Source: JAMXLO01 sp964427005 (lineage in GTDB: Bacteria; Pseudomonadota; Alphaproteobacteria; Acetobacterales; Acetobacteraceae). From it: DNA of 64,000 nt. Positions 18,046 through 27,670 of the stretch are shown piece after piece. The notes under the pieces were generated by a model that saw nothing but the letters and a program-made list of their open reading frames with translations, was not told where the DNA came from and made no database searches. The translations under genes and the position numbers were made by a program. The stretch's first letter is position 1. Each line of letters begins with the position of its first letter. Location: assembly GCA_964427005.1 (NCBI GenBank), contig CAYRTL010000002.1, positions 1 to 64,000 on the forward strand, in the 5' to 3' direction.

Positions 18046-19362
18046 TTACGCTCTCTCCCCGAGCGTCGTCGCCGCCACTGTACGCGGCTGACGGCGGCCG
18101 ATGACCAGCACCGAGGTCGTGCCAAGCGTCGCCACGGCGGCGATGGGCATCAGGGCCAGCGGGAAGCTGCCGGTCTCCGACTGGATGTAGCCAATCAGGT
18201 AGTTGAAGACGAAGCCCGACAGGTTGCCGAGTGCATTGATCTGCGCCAGCCCCGCCGCGGCGGACGCCGCACCCAGCCATTCAGACGCCAACGCCCAGAA
18301 CGGACCCTTGCTGGCGTAGGTGCCTGCCGCGATCAGCGTCAGCAGCGGGATCATGGCCCACAAACTGCCGATGGCCACGAAGGTCGCCACCATCGCCAAA
18401 ACCATCCAGCCGAGCGGCAGGGCGTTGTGCCACACCCGCTCCCCGGTGCGATCGGAGTTGCGGCCCCACAGAATCATCCAGACCGCGGCGATGCCGAACG
18501 GCACCGAGTTCAGCAGGCCGGTCTCCCAGTTGGTCAGGCCGAACGACTTCACCAGCTGTGGCATCCACAAGGCGAGCGACGTGGAGGCGCCTGCGGCACC
18601 CGAGTACACGAGCGCCATGATCAGCACGTATTTGTTCGTGATCACGCGCCAGACCGACTCATGCTGAACGCGCGGCGCACGCCGGCGCTCCGCCTCAAGC
18701 CGGCTCACCAGCCACTGCTGCTGTTCCCGCGTCAGCCAGCTCGCGTGTTCCGGCCGGTCGGTCAGCCAGGCGAAGGCGGCGAGCCCCAACAGAACCGCCG
18801 GCGCAGCCTCGAGGATGAATATCCACTGCCATCCGCCCAGCCCCAGGATGCCGTCCATGTAGAGAATGGCGCCGGAGATCGGCGAGCCGATCAGGCCGGC
18901 AACCGGGATGGCGACCATGAAGATGCCGACGATGATGGCGCGATAGTGGGCCGGGTACCAATAGGTGATGTAGAGGATCACGCCCGGGAAGAATCCGGCC
19001 TCAGCCGCACCGAGTAGGAAGCGCAACACCAGGAAGGAGACCGGCCCGCCGATGAGCGCGAAGGCCGCGGAAACCAGCCCCCAGGTGATCATGATGCGCG
19101 CGATCCAGGTGCGCGCGCCGAACCGTTCGAGTGCCAGATTGCTGGGCACTTCGAGGATGAAATAGCCGACGAAGAAGATGCCGGCGCCCAGCCCGTACAG
19201 CTTCGGATCGATGCCGACCGCCTTGTTCATCTGCAGCGCGGCAAAACCGACATTGACCCGATCGATGTAGCAAATGAGGTAGGCTAGCAGCAGGAACGGC
19301 ATCAGGCGCCAGGAAACCCGGCGGATCGTGGTGCTTTCGACAGTAGAAACGGCGGCCGACAT
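18046..19362 (-). CDS. MFS transporter, anion:cation symporter (ACS) type
   Basis: A 438-aa, 12-segment major facilitator. LICYIDRVNVGFAALQMNK is the ACS-family first helix and FLLGAAEAGFFPGVILYITYW the fourth. Members import carboxylates such as tartrate, glucarate or phthalate with protons. The ATG at 19362 follows GGGGGAAGAG; the longer in-frame start adds residues without similarity. It is divergent, across 170 bases, from a ThDP enzyme gene, so its substrate may feed that enzyme. Confidence 0.88.
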   Translation of the reverse strand: MSAAVSTVESTTIRRVSWRLMPFLLLAYLICYIDRVNVGFAALQMNKAVGIDPKLYGLGAGIFFVGYFILEVPSNLALERFGARTWIARIMITWGLVSAAFALIGGPVSFLVLRFLLGAAEAGFFPGVILYITYWYPAHYRAIIVGIFMVAIPVAGLIGSPISGAILYMDGILGLGGWQWIFILEAAPAVLLGLAAFAWLTDRPEHASWLTREQQQWLVSRLEAERRRAPRVQHESVWRVITNKYVLIMALVYSGAAGASTSLALWMPQLVKSFGLTNWETGLLNSVPFGIAAVWMILWGRNSDRTGERVWHNALPLGWMVLAMVATFVAIGSLWAMIPLLTLIAAGTYASKGPFWALASEWLGAASAAAGLAQINALGNLSGFVFNYLIGYIQSETGSFPLALMPIAAVATLGTTSVLVIGRRQPRTVAATTLGERA

Positions 19363-19532
19363 GGTATGGACTCTTCCCCCGGTTACTCGCGAGTAGGCTA
19401 GCGTAACCAAAGGGAAACGAGCGCCCCCATTTCGGGCAACCCTGGCATAAGCCTATCGCTTATCGGGGGCGGCTTTTCCGGCCTCTGCGCCCATGCCAAC
19501 GTGCTGAAAATCACAGCGCGAGGGACCAGTCC

Positions 19533-21152
19533 ATGCCACGCATGACCGGCGGAGAAGCCATCGTCGACAGCCTGCTGCGCCACGGCATCGATACCGTATT
19601 CGGCCTCCCTGGCGTGCAGACCTATGGGCTGTTCGACGCCTTCGCGCGCTCCTCGAACAGCCTGCGGCTGATCAACGCGCGCCACGAACAGACCACGGCC
19701 TACATGGCGCTCGGCTACGCCTGCGCTACCGGCCGCCCGGCGGCATACGCCGTTGTCCCCGGCCCAGGCGTGCTCAACACCACCGCTGCGCTCGCCACCG
19801 CCTGGGGCGTGAACGCGCCGGTGCTGTGCCTGACCGGCCAGGTCCCCAGCATGATGATCGGCCGCGGCCGCGGGCAGTTGCACGAACTGCCAGACCAGCT
19901 CGCGACCCTCCGCAGTCTGCTCAAATGGGCTGAGCGCATCGAGCATCCGAGCCAGGCATCCTATCTCACCGCTCGGGCTTTCCAGGAGATGCTGTCCGGC
20001 CGTCCCGGCCCGGTTGCGCTGGAAATGCCGTGGGACCAGTTCGGCGCTTCGGCCGAGGTGACGCCGCAGGATCCGCTGCCGCTGCATCCCAAGCCACTGC
20101 CCGACCCAGACCGGATCACCGCGCTGGCCAAGCTGCTGAACGAAGCGAAGGCGCCGATGCTCTGGGTTGGCGGCGGCGCGCTGCACGCCTCGGCCGAAAT
20201 CCGTGCGTTGGCCGAACGCATCAATGCGCCGGTCGTGTCGTTCCGCAGTGGCCGCGGCATCATCGATGACCGTCATCCGCTCGGGCTCACGATTGCGTCC
20301 GCCTACAGGCTGTGGCCGGAAACCGATCTGCTCGTTGGCTTCGGAACGCGGCTTGAAGTTCCCATGTCGCGCTGGGGTGCGGCGCCTGCCGGCCTGAAGA
20401 TTGCGCGTATCGACATAGATCCCGCGGAAATGCGCCGGTTGAGGGCGGATGTGCCGGTTGTCGCCGACAGCGCCGATGCCGCGCGTGCACTCGCCGCCGT
20501 GGTTGCGCCGCGCAACGATGCAAGGCGTGCGGAGACGATTGCACGCGTCAAGGCTGAGACTGCACAGACGATACAGAAGGTGCAGCCGCAGATGTCGTTC
20601 CTCGACGCGATCCGCGACGTGCTGCCGGAGAACGGCATCCTGTGCGATGAAATGACACAGGCAGGTTATGTCTCGTGGTTCGGCTTCCCGATCCATTCTC
20701 CGCGCACGCTGATCACGTCCGGATTCTCCGGCACGCTTGGTGCCGGCTTTCCCACGGCTCTGGGCGTCAAGGTGGCAATGCCGGATCGGCCAGTCGTGGC
20801 GCTGACCGGTGATGGCGGCTTCCTGTTCGGTGGTTCGGAACTGGCGACGGCGGTACAGTTCGGCATCAACCTGGTGACGGTGCTGTTCAACAATTCGTCT
20901 TACGGCAACGTGCTGCGCGATCAGCGTCGTCTGTTCGAAGGGCGCGATGCGGGGTCGATGCTGCGCAATCCGGACTTCCAGGTGTACGCGAAGAGCTTCG
21001 GTGTGCCGTCCTGGCGCGCCAACGACGCAGATGGATTGCGCGGCGCGCTGCGCGAAGCACTTGCAGCCAACTCCCCGGCGCTGATCGAGGTGATGACCGA
21101 CATCACGCAGGAATATGCGCCATGGGAGTTCATCGCGCCGGGTCGCGGCTGA
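19533..21152 (+). CDS. Thiamine-diphosphate-dependent enzyme (acetolactate synthase / benzoylformate decarboxylase-like)
   Basis: A 539-aa three-domain ThDP enzyme acting on 2-oxo acids. The catalytic Glu is in NARHEQTTAYMALGYA; the cofactor motif is GDGGFLFGGSELATA followed by VLFNNSSYGNV. The middle domain (about 190-330) is present. Without a regulatory subunit gene nearby, a catabolic decarboxylase or carboligase is more likely than biosynthetic acetolactate synthase. It precedes a luciferase-like gene by 16 bases. Confidence 0.85.
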   Translation: MPRMTGGEAIVDSLLRHGIDTVFGLPGVQTYGLFDAFARSSNSLRLINARHEQTTAYMALGYACATGRPAAYAVVPGPGVLNTTAALATAWGVNAPVLCLTGQVPSMMIGRGRGQLHELPDQLATLRSLLKWAERIEHPSQASYLTARAFQEMLSGRPGPVALEMPWDQFGASAEVTPQDPLPLHPKPLPDPDRITALAKLLNEAKAPMLWVGGGALHASAEIRALAERINAPVVSFRSGRGIIDDRHPLGLTIASAYRLWPETDLLVGFGTRLEVPMSRWGAAPAGLKIARIDIDPAEMRRLRADVPVVADSADAARALAAVVAPRNDARRAETIARVKAETAQTIQKVQPQMSFLDAIRDVLPENGILCDEMTQAGYVSWFGFPIHSPRTLITSGFSGTLGAGFPTALGVKVAMPDRPVVALTGDGGFLFGGSELATAVQFGINLVTVLFNNSSYGNVLRDQRRLFEGRDAGSMLRNPDFQVYAKSFGVPSWRANDADGLRGALREALAANSPALIEVMTDITQEYAPWEFIAPGRG

Positions 21153-21168
21153 CGGGGAGGGGACAACA

Positions 21169-22464
21169 ATGAAATTCGGCATGTTCTACGAACATCAATG
21201 CCCTCAGCCTTGGGGTGAGGATTCCGAACAGCGGGTGATCCAGGAAGCGCTCGCGCAGGTCGAACTCGGAGATAAACTCGGCATCGATTATGTGTGGGAA
21301 GTCGAGCATCACTTCCTGGAGGAATACTCGCATTCCTCCGCGCCCGAGATATTCCTTGCTGCTTGCTCGCAGCGCACCCAACGGATCAGGCTTGGCCATG
21401 GCATCGTGCTGATGCCGCCGAAATACAATCATCCTGCACGTGTGGCGGAACGCATCGCCACGCTCGATCTGGTGTCGAATGGCCGCGCCGAATGGGGTAC
21501 CGGTGAGTCGGCCACCGCGTTGGAGATGGAAGGCTTCAACATCTCGCCTGAAGAGAAGAGCGCGATGTGGCGTGAAGCGACCGAGCAGGCGGCGAACATG
21601 CTGGCGATGCGGCCATATCCAGGGTTCCGCGGCAAGTATTTCGACATGCCGTGCCGCAACGTTGTGCCGAAGTCGGTGCAAAAGCCGCATCCGCCGATGT
21701 GGGTCGCATGCTCCCGGCGCGAGACGATCCACCGTGCGGCGCGTGCCGGTCTTGGCGCGCTGACCTTCGCCTTCCTGGAACCCGAACTCGCGGCGAAATG
21801 GGTGCAGGAATACTATGACATCATCAAGTCACCGGAATGCGTGCCGATCGGCCATAGCGTCAATCCGAACGTCGCGCTGGTGACCGGCATGTCGTGTCAT
21901 ACCGATGAAGAAGAAGCCATCAGGCGCGGCCTCGATGGCTTCCGCTTCTTCGGCTATTCGCTCGGTTATGTTGGCATTTTCGGCGATCACCGGCCGGGCG
22001 TAACCAACATGTGGGAGCGGTTCCTGGAAGTGAAGGATCGGCTGCCCGACAATGCCGGCCGCGGTGGCATCGGTACGCCCGATCAGCTGCGCGCGCATCT
22101 GAAAGGCTATGAAGACGCTGGTGTCGATCAGGTGATCTTCGTGCAGCAGTCCGGCAGGAACAGGCACGAGCACATCTGCGAATCGCTCGAACTGTTCGCA
22201 GCGACACTACTGCCGGACTTCAAGGCGCGCGACGAAGTGCGTGAGAGGCAGAAGCAAGCCGAGTTGGCGCCTTTCATCGAGCAGGCGCTGGCACGGAAGC
22301 CTCGCATGAAGCCGATCGATCCGGCGGACGTGCCGCTCGTGGAGTCATTTGGACGCCGTGGCGGCGGGCTGGGCGCGCAGGTCACCACAACCTTCGCATC
22401 GGACCGCGGCGGAGCGATATCGATCCCAGCCGCCGATCCGCGGGTGGCGGGGGCACGAAGCTGA
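21169..22464 (+). CDS. LLM-class flavin-dependent oxidoreductase
   Basis: A luciferase-like monooxygenase of 431 aa, probably using reduced FMN. MKFGMFYEHQCPQPW, VEHHFLEEYSHSSAPE and LGHGIVLMPPKYNHPARVAERIATLDLVSNGR are diagnostic. The last 60 residues form a hydrophilic extension not usual for the family. GGGGAGGGG precedes ATG 21169. Co-transcribed with the ThDP enzyme, so the two may act on one substrate chain. Confidence 0.85.
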   Translation: MKFGMFYEHQCPQPWGEDSEQRVIQEALAQVELGDKLGIDYVWEVEHHFLEEYSHSSAPEIFLAACSQRTQRIRLGHGIVLMPPKYNHPARVAERIATLDLVSNGRAEWGTGESATALEMEGFNISPEEKSAMWREATEQAANMLAMRPYPGFRGKYFDMPCRNVVPKSVQKPHPPMWVACSRRETIHRAARAGLGALTFAFLEPELAAKWVQEYYDIIKSPECVPIGHSVNPNVALVTGMSCHTDEEEAIRRGLDGFRFFGYSLGYVGIFGDHRPGVTNMWERFLEVKDRLPDNAGRGGIGTPDQLRAHLKGYEDAGVDQVIFVQQSGRNRHEHICESLELFAATLLPDFKARDEVRERQKQAELAPFIEQALARKPRMKPIDPADVPLVESFGRRGGGLGAQVTTTFASDRGGAISIPAADPRVAGARS

Positions 22465-22471
22465 CGGTGAA

Positions 22472-24133
22472 TTACACCCGATCCAGCGCCATCCGAATGC
22501 ACTGCGCGAGGTCGCCCCGGCGGTAGGGCTTCAACAGCAGCGGGACTTCGGGACGGTCGGTGCCAGAACGGTGAACGTTCACGTAGCCGGAGGTGACCAG
22601 CGCTTTCAGGTCACCACGAATGGCACGTGCTCGACTGATCAGCTCGAAGCCGTTCATCCCGCCTGGCATGACGATGTCGCTGAACAGCAGGTCGATCTCC
22701 TGGTCGCTCTCCACGATTTCCAGCGCCGATGGACCGTCCGGTGCTGTCAACACGCGATAGCCAAGATCACTGATTGTGGTCACTGCAAGTTCCAGGACCT
22801 CGGCGTTGTCCTCCACCACCAACACGGTCTCATGCCCGGTCGGGGGAGTCTTTGCCGAACGCTCCTCGCAAGTGGAACTCTTCTGCACGTCGTCGCTGCG
22901 AGGCAGGTACAAGCGGAAGCTGGTCCCAACACCTGGCTGGGTATCAAGGACAATGTGCCCGCCGGATTGTTTGATAAAGCCATACACCTGGCTGAGCCCC
23001 AGGCCTGTACCCTTGCCGATATCCTTGGTGGTGAAGAATGGCTCGAACACATGGCTGACGACTTCGGGAGCCATGCCGCTGCCCGTGTCGGTCACGCGGA
23101 CCATGACATAGGGCCCAGGCGTCAGTTCGGGTGTGCGTTTTGCTTCCGCTGCATCGACCACGACGTTGTTGATTGCAATTTCCAGCCGCCCACCGCCATT
23201 GGGCATGGCATCGCGCGCATTCACCACCAGGTTAAGAATGGTGGCCTCGAATTGCGGCGCATCGATCTTGCAAGGCCACAGTCCCTGCTCGAACGACAGA
23301 ACCAAGGTGTGACTGTCGCCGAGCGCTCTGCGCAGGAACGGCTCACAGGCAACAAGCACCTCGTCCAGCGTGACGGTGTCGAGCTTGAACGTGCTGCGGC
23401 GGGCGAACGCCAGAAGCTGCTGCGTCAATTTCGTGGCGCGGGTTGTTGCCGTCTCGGATGCATCCAGCAGACGGAGAATCTTCGCCCGTGGCAGCTCGCC
23501 GCCAGCATCGAATGCGCGGCGTATCGTTTCCATGCTGCCAACAACGACCGCGAGCAGATTGTTGAAGTCGTGCGCGATGCCGCCGGTGAGCTGGCCCACC
23601 ACCTCGAGCTTCTGCGCGTGCCACAGCATGTCTTCGGTCTTGCGTCTCTCGGCGATCTCCAGCTCCAGCCGACGGTTGGCCTCGGTCAGCTCGCGCGTGC
23701 GTTCGGCGACAAGCAGCTCCAGGCTTTCGTTCATCCGTCGCAATGCCTGCTCGGCACCCCGCATGCGAAGCAGCGACTTGGCCGTCGCGATCAGTTCCTC
23801 GGGTTCGATCGGTTCGACCAGGAAGGCGTCCGCCCCGCCATCGAGCGCGAGGGCGCGCTCGTGTGGTGTGGTAACCGCGGCCGAGGTCTGCAGTATCACG
23901 ATGCCTGGATTCGAATTCTTGATGCGGCGACAGACTTCGACGCCATCGATGTCGGGAAGCCGCATATCGAGCAGAACAAGGTCAGGTGGTTTCGCGCAGC
24001 ACCGCTCAATGGCGGCCATCCCATTTGGCGCCTCTCTGACATGATAGCCATGCCGGCGCAGCACGTGCGTCTTCAGGTAGCGTCCACCGTCATCGTCATC
24101 GACGACGAGAATGTGCGCCTTCGGCTCCTTCAT
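22472..24133 (-). CDS. Hybrid sensor kinase, REC-HisKA-HATPase-REC
   Basis: A 553-aa cytoplasmic protein. REC1 (about 5-120) has DDDD acid residues and LVLLDMRLPDIDG, but its usual Lys-Pro is Glu-Pro (FLVEPIEP). A coiled coil (125-170) leads to the phospho-acceptor His188 in GGIAHDFNNLLA. NLVVNARDAM, DTGSGM and GTGLGLS form the ATP site. REC2 (about 425-550) has LLFSDIVMPGGMNG and a normal LKPY. ATG 24133 overlaps the stop of the upstream kinase gene (ATGA), so expression is coupled. It ends the stressosome operon and has no output domain. Confidence 0.9.
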   Translation of the reverse strand: MKEPKAHILVVDDDDGGRYLKTHVLRRHGYHVREAPNGMAAIERCCAKPPDLVLLDMRLPDIDGVEVCRRIKNSNPGIVILQTSAAVTTPHERALALDGGADAFLVEPIEPEELIATAKSLLRMRGAEQALRRMNESLELLVAERTRELTEANRRLELEIAERRKTEDMLWHAQKLEVVGQLTGGIAHDFNNLLAVVVGSMETIRRAFDAGGELPRAKILRLLDASETATTRATKLTQQLLAFARRSTFKLDTVTLDEVLVACEPFLRRALGDSHTLVLSFEQGLWPCKIDAPQFEATILNLVVNARDAMPNGGGRLEIAINNVVVDAAEAKRTPELTPGPYVMVRVTDTGSGMAPEVVSHVFEPFFTTKDIGKGTGLGLSQVYGFIKQSGGHIVLDTQPGVGTSFRLYLPRSDDVQKSSTCEERSAKTPPTGHETVLVVEDNAEVLELAVTTISDLGYRVLTAPDGPSALEIVESDQEIDLLFSDIVMPGGMNGFELISRARAIRGDLKALVTSGYVNVHRSGTDRPEVPLLLKPYRRGDLAQCIRMALDRV

Positions 24134-26265
24134 GCGGCAACGACCGCCTCTCTCGAGCTGAGCGCGTTGCTGATCGCCTCGGTCAGTGTTGTCGAGCACA
24201 GATCGGATTTCGGCAGGATCATTGTTGCGCGCTCCAGCAGAGCCCGGTCCTTGGCATCCAAAATGGCGGAGGTGACAACGATGACGGGAAGGTCGGCCAA
24301 TCGAGCATCAGCCTCAAGCTGTGCCAAAAATTCGTAACCGCTCATTCCTGGCATTCCGAGATCAAGCAAGATAATATCCGGCCGCCGCTCCGCGACCCGA
24401 TCCAATCCATCCTTTCCGTCAGTTGCGCAGGTAAGACGATACCTGCCACGCGGTAAGAGCTGACGCACAAGGTATCGGCTCACCTCTTCGTCATCCACCA
24501 GCAGTATTTCGGTGGACGAATGACGGCCGGTGACACGATCCAGCGTCGCCACCAGTCTGTCGCCGTCCAAGGGTTTGGCAAAATACTCATCCGCACCAAG
24601 ATGGACGGCTTTTTGGTTTTCGTTGGCAGAAGAGATCACAATCAGGGGAATGTCAGTGCTTGGGTCGTTGCTGCGGACCTCCAGCAGCAGACGCCAGCTC
24701 TCATCGCCGACCAGCAAGACATCGAGCAGAATCGCCGATGGGCGCACTGTCTGCATGATGTGCCTTGCTTCGCGAACCGAGCGAGCGCGCAGGGGCTGGT
24801 AAACCGATGATGCAAGAATCCGCTCGATCGCGTGCGCATCAGCGGGATCGTCTTCGACCAGCAGCACGGGAACGCGATCCGACGCCACGGTCCAATTTGC
24901 CACTACCGTATCAGGTTCGATGCCGGAGTAGCGGCGAGGCAGGGTCAGCGTGAACGTCGATCCCTGGCCCGGCGCGCTCTCAACCGCAATGCGCCCGCCC
25001 AGCAACTCTGCCAGCTTCTTGGCCAGAGGCAGGCCGAGGCCGGTGCCCTTCACGCGACCCTGCAAACGGTGCGTGATCTGCCCGAATTCCTGGAAAATGA
25101 CCTCAAGGTCGGCTGGGGCCATGCCGATACCCGTGTCCCGCACATGAAAGCTGACCGTATCGGTTTCGGCTTCAGCAGTCGCCCAGATGCGGACTTCGCC
25201 ATGCTCAGTGAATTTGATCGCATTGGAAATGAAATTCCGCAGGATCTGCGACACCTTCGCTTCATCGGTGTCGAGCGCTGGCACATGAACGGGGTCATCG
25301 AACACCAGGGCTACTGCATCACCAACGAGCAATGGCCGCAGCATGCCGCGAAGCGCGCCAAACAGCGAAGCCGCCGTGAATGGCGCCGGCACGACCACAG
25401 TCTTCCCCGCCTCTACCTTGGCCAGGTCCAGCAGGTCATCGACCAGCTCGGTCAGATTCTCCGCCGCCTTGCGGATAAAGCGAACCTGGGTTTCCTGTTC
25501 GGGGGTCAGTTCACCATCGGCGCGATCAAGCAACAACCTCGATAATGCGAGGATGGAATTGAGTGGCGTGCGGAACTCGTGGCTCATATGCGACAGGAAC
25601 TTGGACTTCAGTTCATCCGCGCGCCGCAGATGATCGGCGCGCTCGTCCAGTTCCGCATACAGCGCGACCACGCCTCGGTTGGTGTCCTGCAGCTCCTGAT
25701 TGAGCCGCTCCAGGTCCTCGTGACGCGACCGAAGCTCCTCCATCTGCAGGAGAATCTGCTGATTTTGCCGAGTGATTTCCTCGATGGGGTCAGCCGGGCC
25801 ATCCGCTGCGAGCTGGTCCATCACGCGCCGCAAGAGAGCCGGAGTGACGGTAGAGGAGCGGCTGGGCAGCCTTCTTCCCAGACGCACACTCGTGCCGCCC
25901 TTGGGTTTCGTGGTGATATCAAAATGGTCCATCAGCCGCCGCGCACCCAGCAGGCCAAGGCCCATCCCGTGCTCCGATCGGTGTGATCCGGCCAGCACCG
26001 CCGGCAAGTCGCTGATGCCCGGACCGCGGTCAGTCACGATGATCTCGAAGCTCTGGCCTGCCGCATCGCCGGTCACACGGAATTCGACGCGCCCGCCGCC
26101 TGCATACTCGAGGGCATTCCGGGTGATCTCCGAAACCGCTGTCGTAATGCGGGTCTGGTCCTGCAGATCGAAGCCGATCAGTTCGGCCAGTCGGCGGGTC
26201 CGCTTGCGGACGGCGACGATGTCGGTTTCGTTTGCAATGGCAATCTGCAGCAGGCGGGTATTCAT
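24130..26265 (-). CDS. Stressosome-linked hybrid kinase: RsbT/W-like ATPase-HisKA-HATPase-REC-REC
   Basis: A 711-aa protein. Residues 1-130 form an RsbT/RsbW-like ATPase (TTAVSEITRNALEYAGGG, DRGPGI, HGMGLGLLGARRLMD). A coiled coil (165-225) precedes the H-box SHMSHEFRTPLNS with His229. The kinase ATP site has NFISNAIKFT, DTGIGMA and GTGLGLPLAKK. REC1 (about 475-580) and REC2 (about 590-705; LLDLGMPGMSG) follow. The N-terminal module is the kind of domain that binds STAS proteins, so it may read the stressosome directly. It follows the RsbX-like gene by 8 bases. Confidence 0.9.
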   Translation of the reverse strand: MNTRLLQIAIANETDIVAVRKRTRRLAELIGFDLQDQTRITTAVSEITRNALEYAGGGRVEFRVTGDAAGQSFEIIVTDRGPGISDLPAVLAGSHRSEHGMGLGLLGARRLMDHFDITTKPKGGTSVRLGRRLPSRSSTVTPALLRRVMDQLAADGPADPIEEITRQNQQILLQMEELRSRHEDLERLNQELQDTNRGVVALYAELDERADHLRRADELKSKFLSHMSHEFRTPLNSILALSRLLLDRADGELTPEQETQVRFIRKAAENLTELVDDLLDLAKVEAGKTVVVPAPFTAASLFGALRGMLRPLLVGDAVALVFDDPVHVPALDTDEAKVSQILRNFISNAIKFTEHGEVRIWATAEAETDTVSFHVRDTGIGMAPADLEVIFQEFGQITHRLQGRVKGTGLGLPLAKKLAELLGGRIAVESAPGQGSTFTLTLPRRYSGIEPDTVVANWTVASDRVPVLLVEDDPADAHAIERILASSVYQPLRARSVREARHIMQTVRPSAILLDVLLVGDESWRLLLEVRSNDPSTDIPLIVISSANENQKAVHLGADEYFAKPLDGDRLVATLDRVTGRHSSTEILLVDDEEVSRYLVRQLLPRGRYRLTCATDGKDGLDRVAERRPDIILLDLGMPGMSGYEFLAQLEADARLADLPVIVVTSAILDAKDRALLERATMILPKSDLCSTTLTEAISNALSSREAVVAA

Positions 26266-26273
26266 CGGCTCAA

Positions 26274-27260
26274 TTACCTTGCGGGCCGCATCGCCGCGAC
26301 GGATGCATCATCGCGCCCCCGCCGGTGGTCCCGTAATAGCACGCCCGCTATCAACGAAGGATGCTGCATGGCAAGACCCGGATACGAGGCGAGGTCCCAA
26401 CGGCTGGTCAGACCGTCGGAGTGAAGGATCACCAGCGGATCGGATGTGAAGCTGTAGGTAAACTCACGAATGCGCGAGGCCACGTGCCCCGCGGTGCCAT
26501 TGTGCGAGACCATATGGCGGACCGTTGTGCCTTGCACCAGCGCGGCGCTGATGTTGCCGATGCCAACGAAACGGATGAGCTGCGCCGCTGTGTCAATGCG
26601 GGCGACCGCCACCGCGGCCCCTCGGGTTGGGGCCAGCGCACCATGAATGGCAGTAACGATCTCCTCGCACGAGGCGTCCGCATGCATCACGAAGGTCTGG
26701 GTGGCGGCCAGCGCGGCGCGTGCGGCCTCGATGCCGTGGCCGGAACCATCCGCCAGCATTACCGTGCGGTTGCCGGCATACTCCATGAAGGCGCACGCAT
26801 CGCCGCAGATCGTCTCGCCCGGGTATGGTGCAGTCACCAATCCGAATTCCGTATTGTCGCTGGTGCCTTTTGGTTCCCTGAGGACGCGGACCATGATCGC
26901 GGTGCCCAGTCCCGGGCGTGAATAGATTCGCATATCGTCCGTCAGGCGCCGGACGGCACCCAGCCCGGTGCCGGGACTGCCCGCGGTGGAATAGCCATCC
27001 TCCATGCAGCGCGCGACATCGACGATGCCCGCGCCGCGGTCGAGCGCAAGCAGTTCGAGGCCTGCGCCACCGGCATCATCGAATTGCCCCGCATGGATGT
27101 GTCCGCCGCCGCCATGCTTGACGAGATTGGTCGCAAGCTCGGTCACCACGACCGCCACTTCGTCCACCCGCTTGGGCGCAATGCCGACGCCTTGTGCATA
27201 CCGGCCCACGAGCCGGCGGGCCTCGGCGACCTGGCTAGGATCCGACACCGCGATGAACAT
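26274..27260 (-). CDS. RsbX-like PP2C phosphatase with N-terminal RsbT-like ATPase domain
   Basis: A 328-aa two-domain protein. Residues 1-130 resemble an anti-sigma-factor kinase fold (VTELATNLVKHGGGG, DRGAGIVD, GTGLGAVRRL). Residues 140-325 form a SpoIIE/RsbX-type phosphatase (PGETICGDACAF, LADGSGHG, ILHSDGLTSRW, RDDASV). In Bacillus RsbX dephosphorylates RsbS/RsbR and resets the stressosome; here the phosphatase carries an extra ATPase domain. Start 27260 follows the rsbT stop immediately. Confidence 0.87.
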   Translation of the reverse strand: MFIAVSDPSQVAEARRLVGRYAQGVGIAPKRVDEVAVVVTELATNLVKHGGGGHIHAGQFDDAGGAGLELLALDRGAGIVDVARCMEDGYSTAGSPGTGLGAVRRLTDDMRIYSRPGLGTAIMVRVLREPKGTSDNTEFGLVTAPYPGETICGDACAFMEYAGNRTVMLADGSGHGIEAARAALAATQTFVMHADASCEEIVTAIHGALAPTRGAAVAVARIDTAAQLIRFVGIGNISAALVQGTTVRHMVSHNGTAGHVASRIREFTYSFTSDPLVILHSDGLTSRWDLASYPGLAMQHPSLIAGVLLRDHRRGRDDASVAAMRPAR

Positions 27261-27261
27261 G

Positions 27262-27666
27262 CTATTTCCAGCGCGCCAGTGTGACCACGGTTCCTTTTCC
27301 GGCAGCGGACTGGATATCGAATTCGTTGGAGAGCCGCTTGGCTCCGCTGAGACCCAGACCCAGACCGTTCCCCGTGGAGTAGCCGTCGGTCATCGCCCGC
27401 GCAATGTCCGCAATACCGGGGCCCTGGTCCGTGAAGGTCAGACGCACGCCCCGCCGTGGGCCATTGTGCAGCACCTGAAGCCGCAGCGTACCCCCGCCGC
27501 CATAGTCCACCGTGTTGCGCGCGATCTCGCTGGCGGCCGTCACGATCTTGGTTTGATCCACCAGGCTGAATCCGGCGGCGACCGCGCGCGCCCGAACCGC
27601 CTGTCGCACTCTCACAACGTCATCCGAGGTGCGCAGCGGCATGGTCTCGTCCGTTTCGATCAGCAC
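27262..27666 (-). CDS. rsbT: Stressosome serine/threonine kinase RsbT
   Basis: A 134-aa GHKL-fold switch kinase that phosphorylates RsbS and RsbR and then leaves the stressosome. TAASEIARNTVDYGGGG (N box), DQGPGIADI (G1), and NGLGLGLSGAKRL (G2 region) are present. Length equals the Bacillus protein. The frame starts at GTG 27666 five bases after the rsbS stop; ATG 27642 is possible but shortens a conserved strand. Overlap-style packing shows an operon. Confidence 0.9.
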   Translation of the reverse strand: MLIETDETMPLRTSDDVVRVRQAVRARAVAAGFSLVDQTKIVTAASEIARNTVDYGGGGTLRLQVLHNGPRRGVRLTFTDQGPGIADIARAMTDGYSTGNGLGLGLSGAKRLSNEFDIQSAAGKGTVVTLARWK

Positions 27667-27670
27667 CGTT

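Noticed and set aside
19398..21182. 594-codon minus-strand frame
   Set aside because: Antisense to the ThDP enzyme, which shows catalytic and cofactor motifs.
22349..24337. 662-codon plus-strand frame
   Set aside because: Antisense to the hybrid kinase with all its motifs; no protein-like composition.
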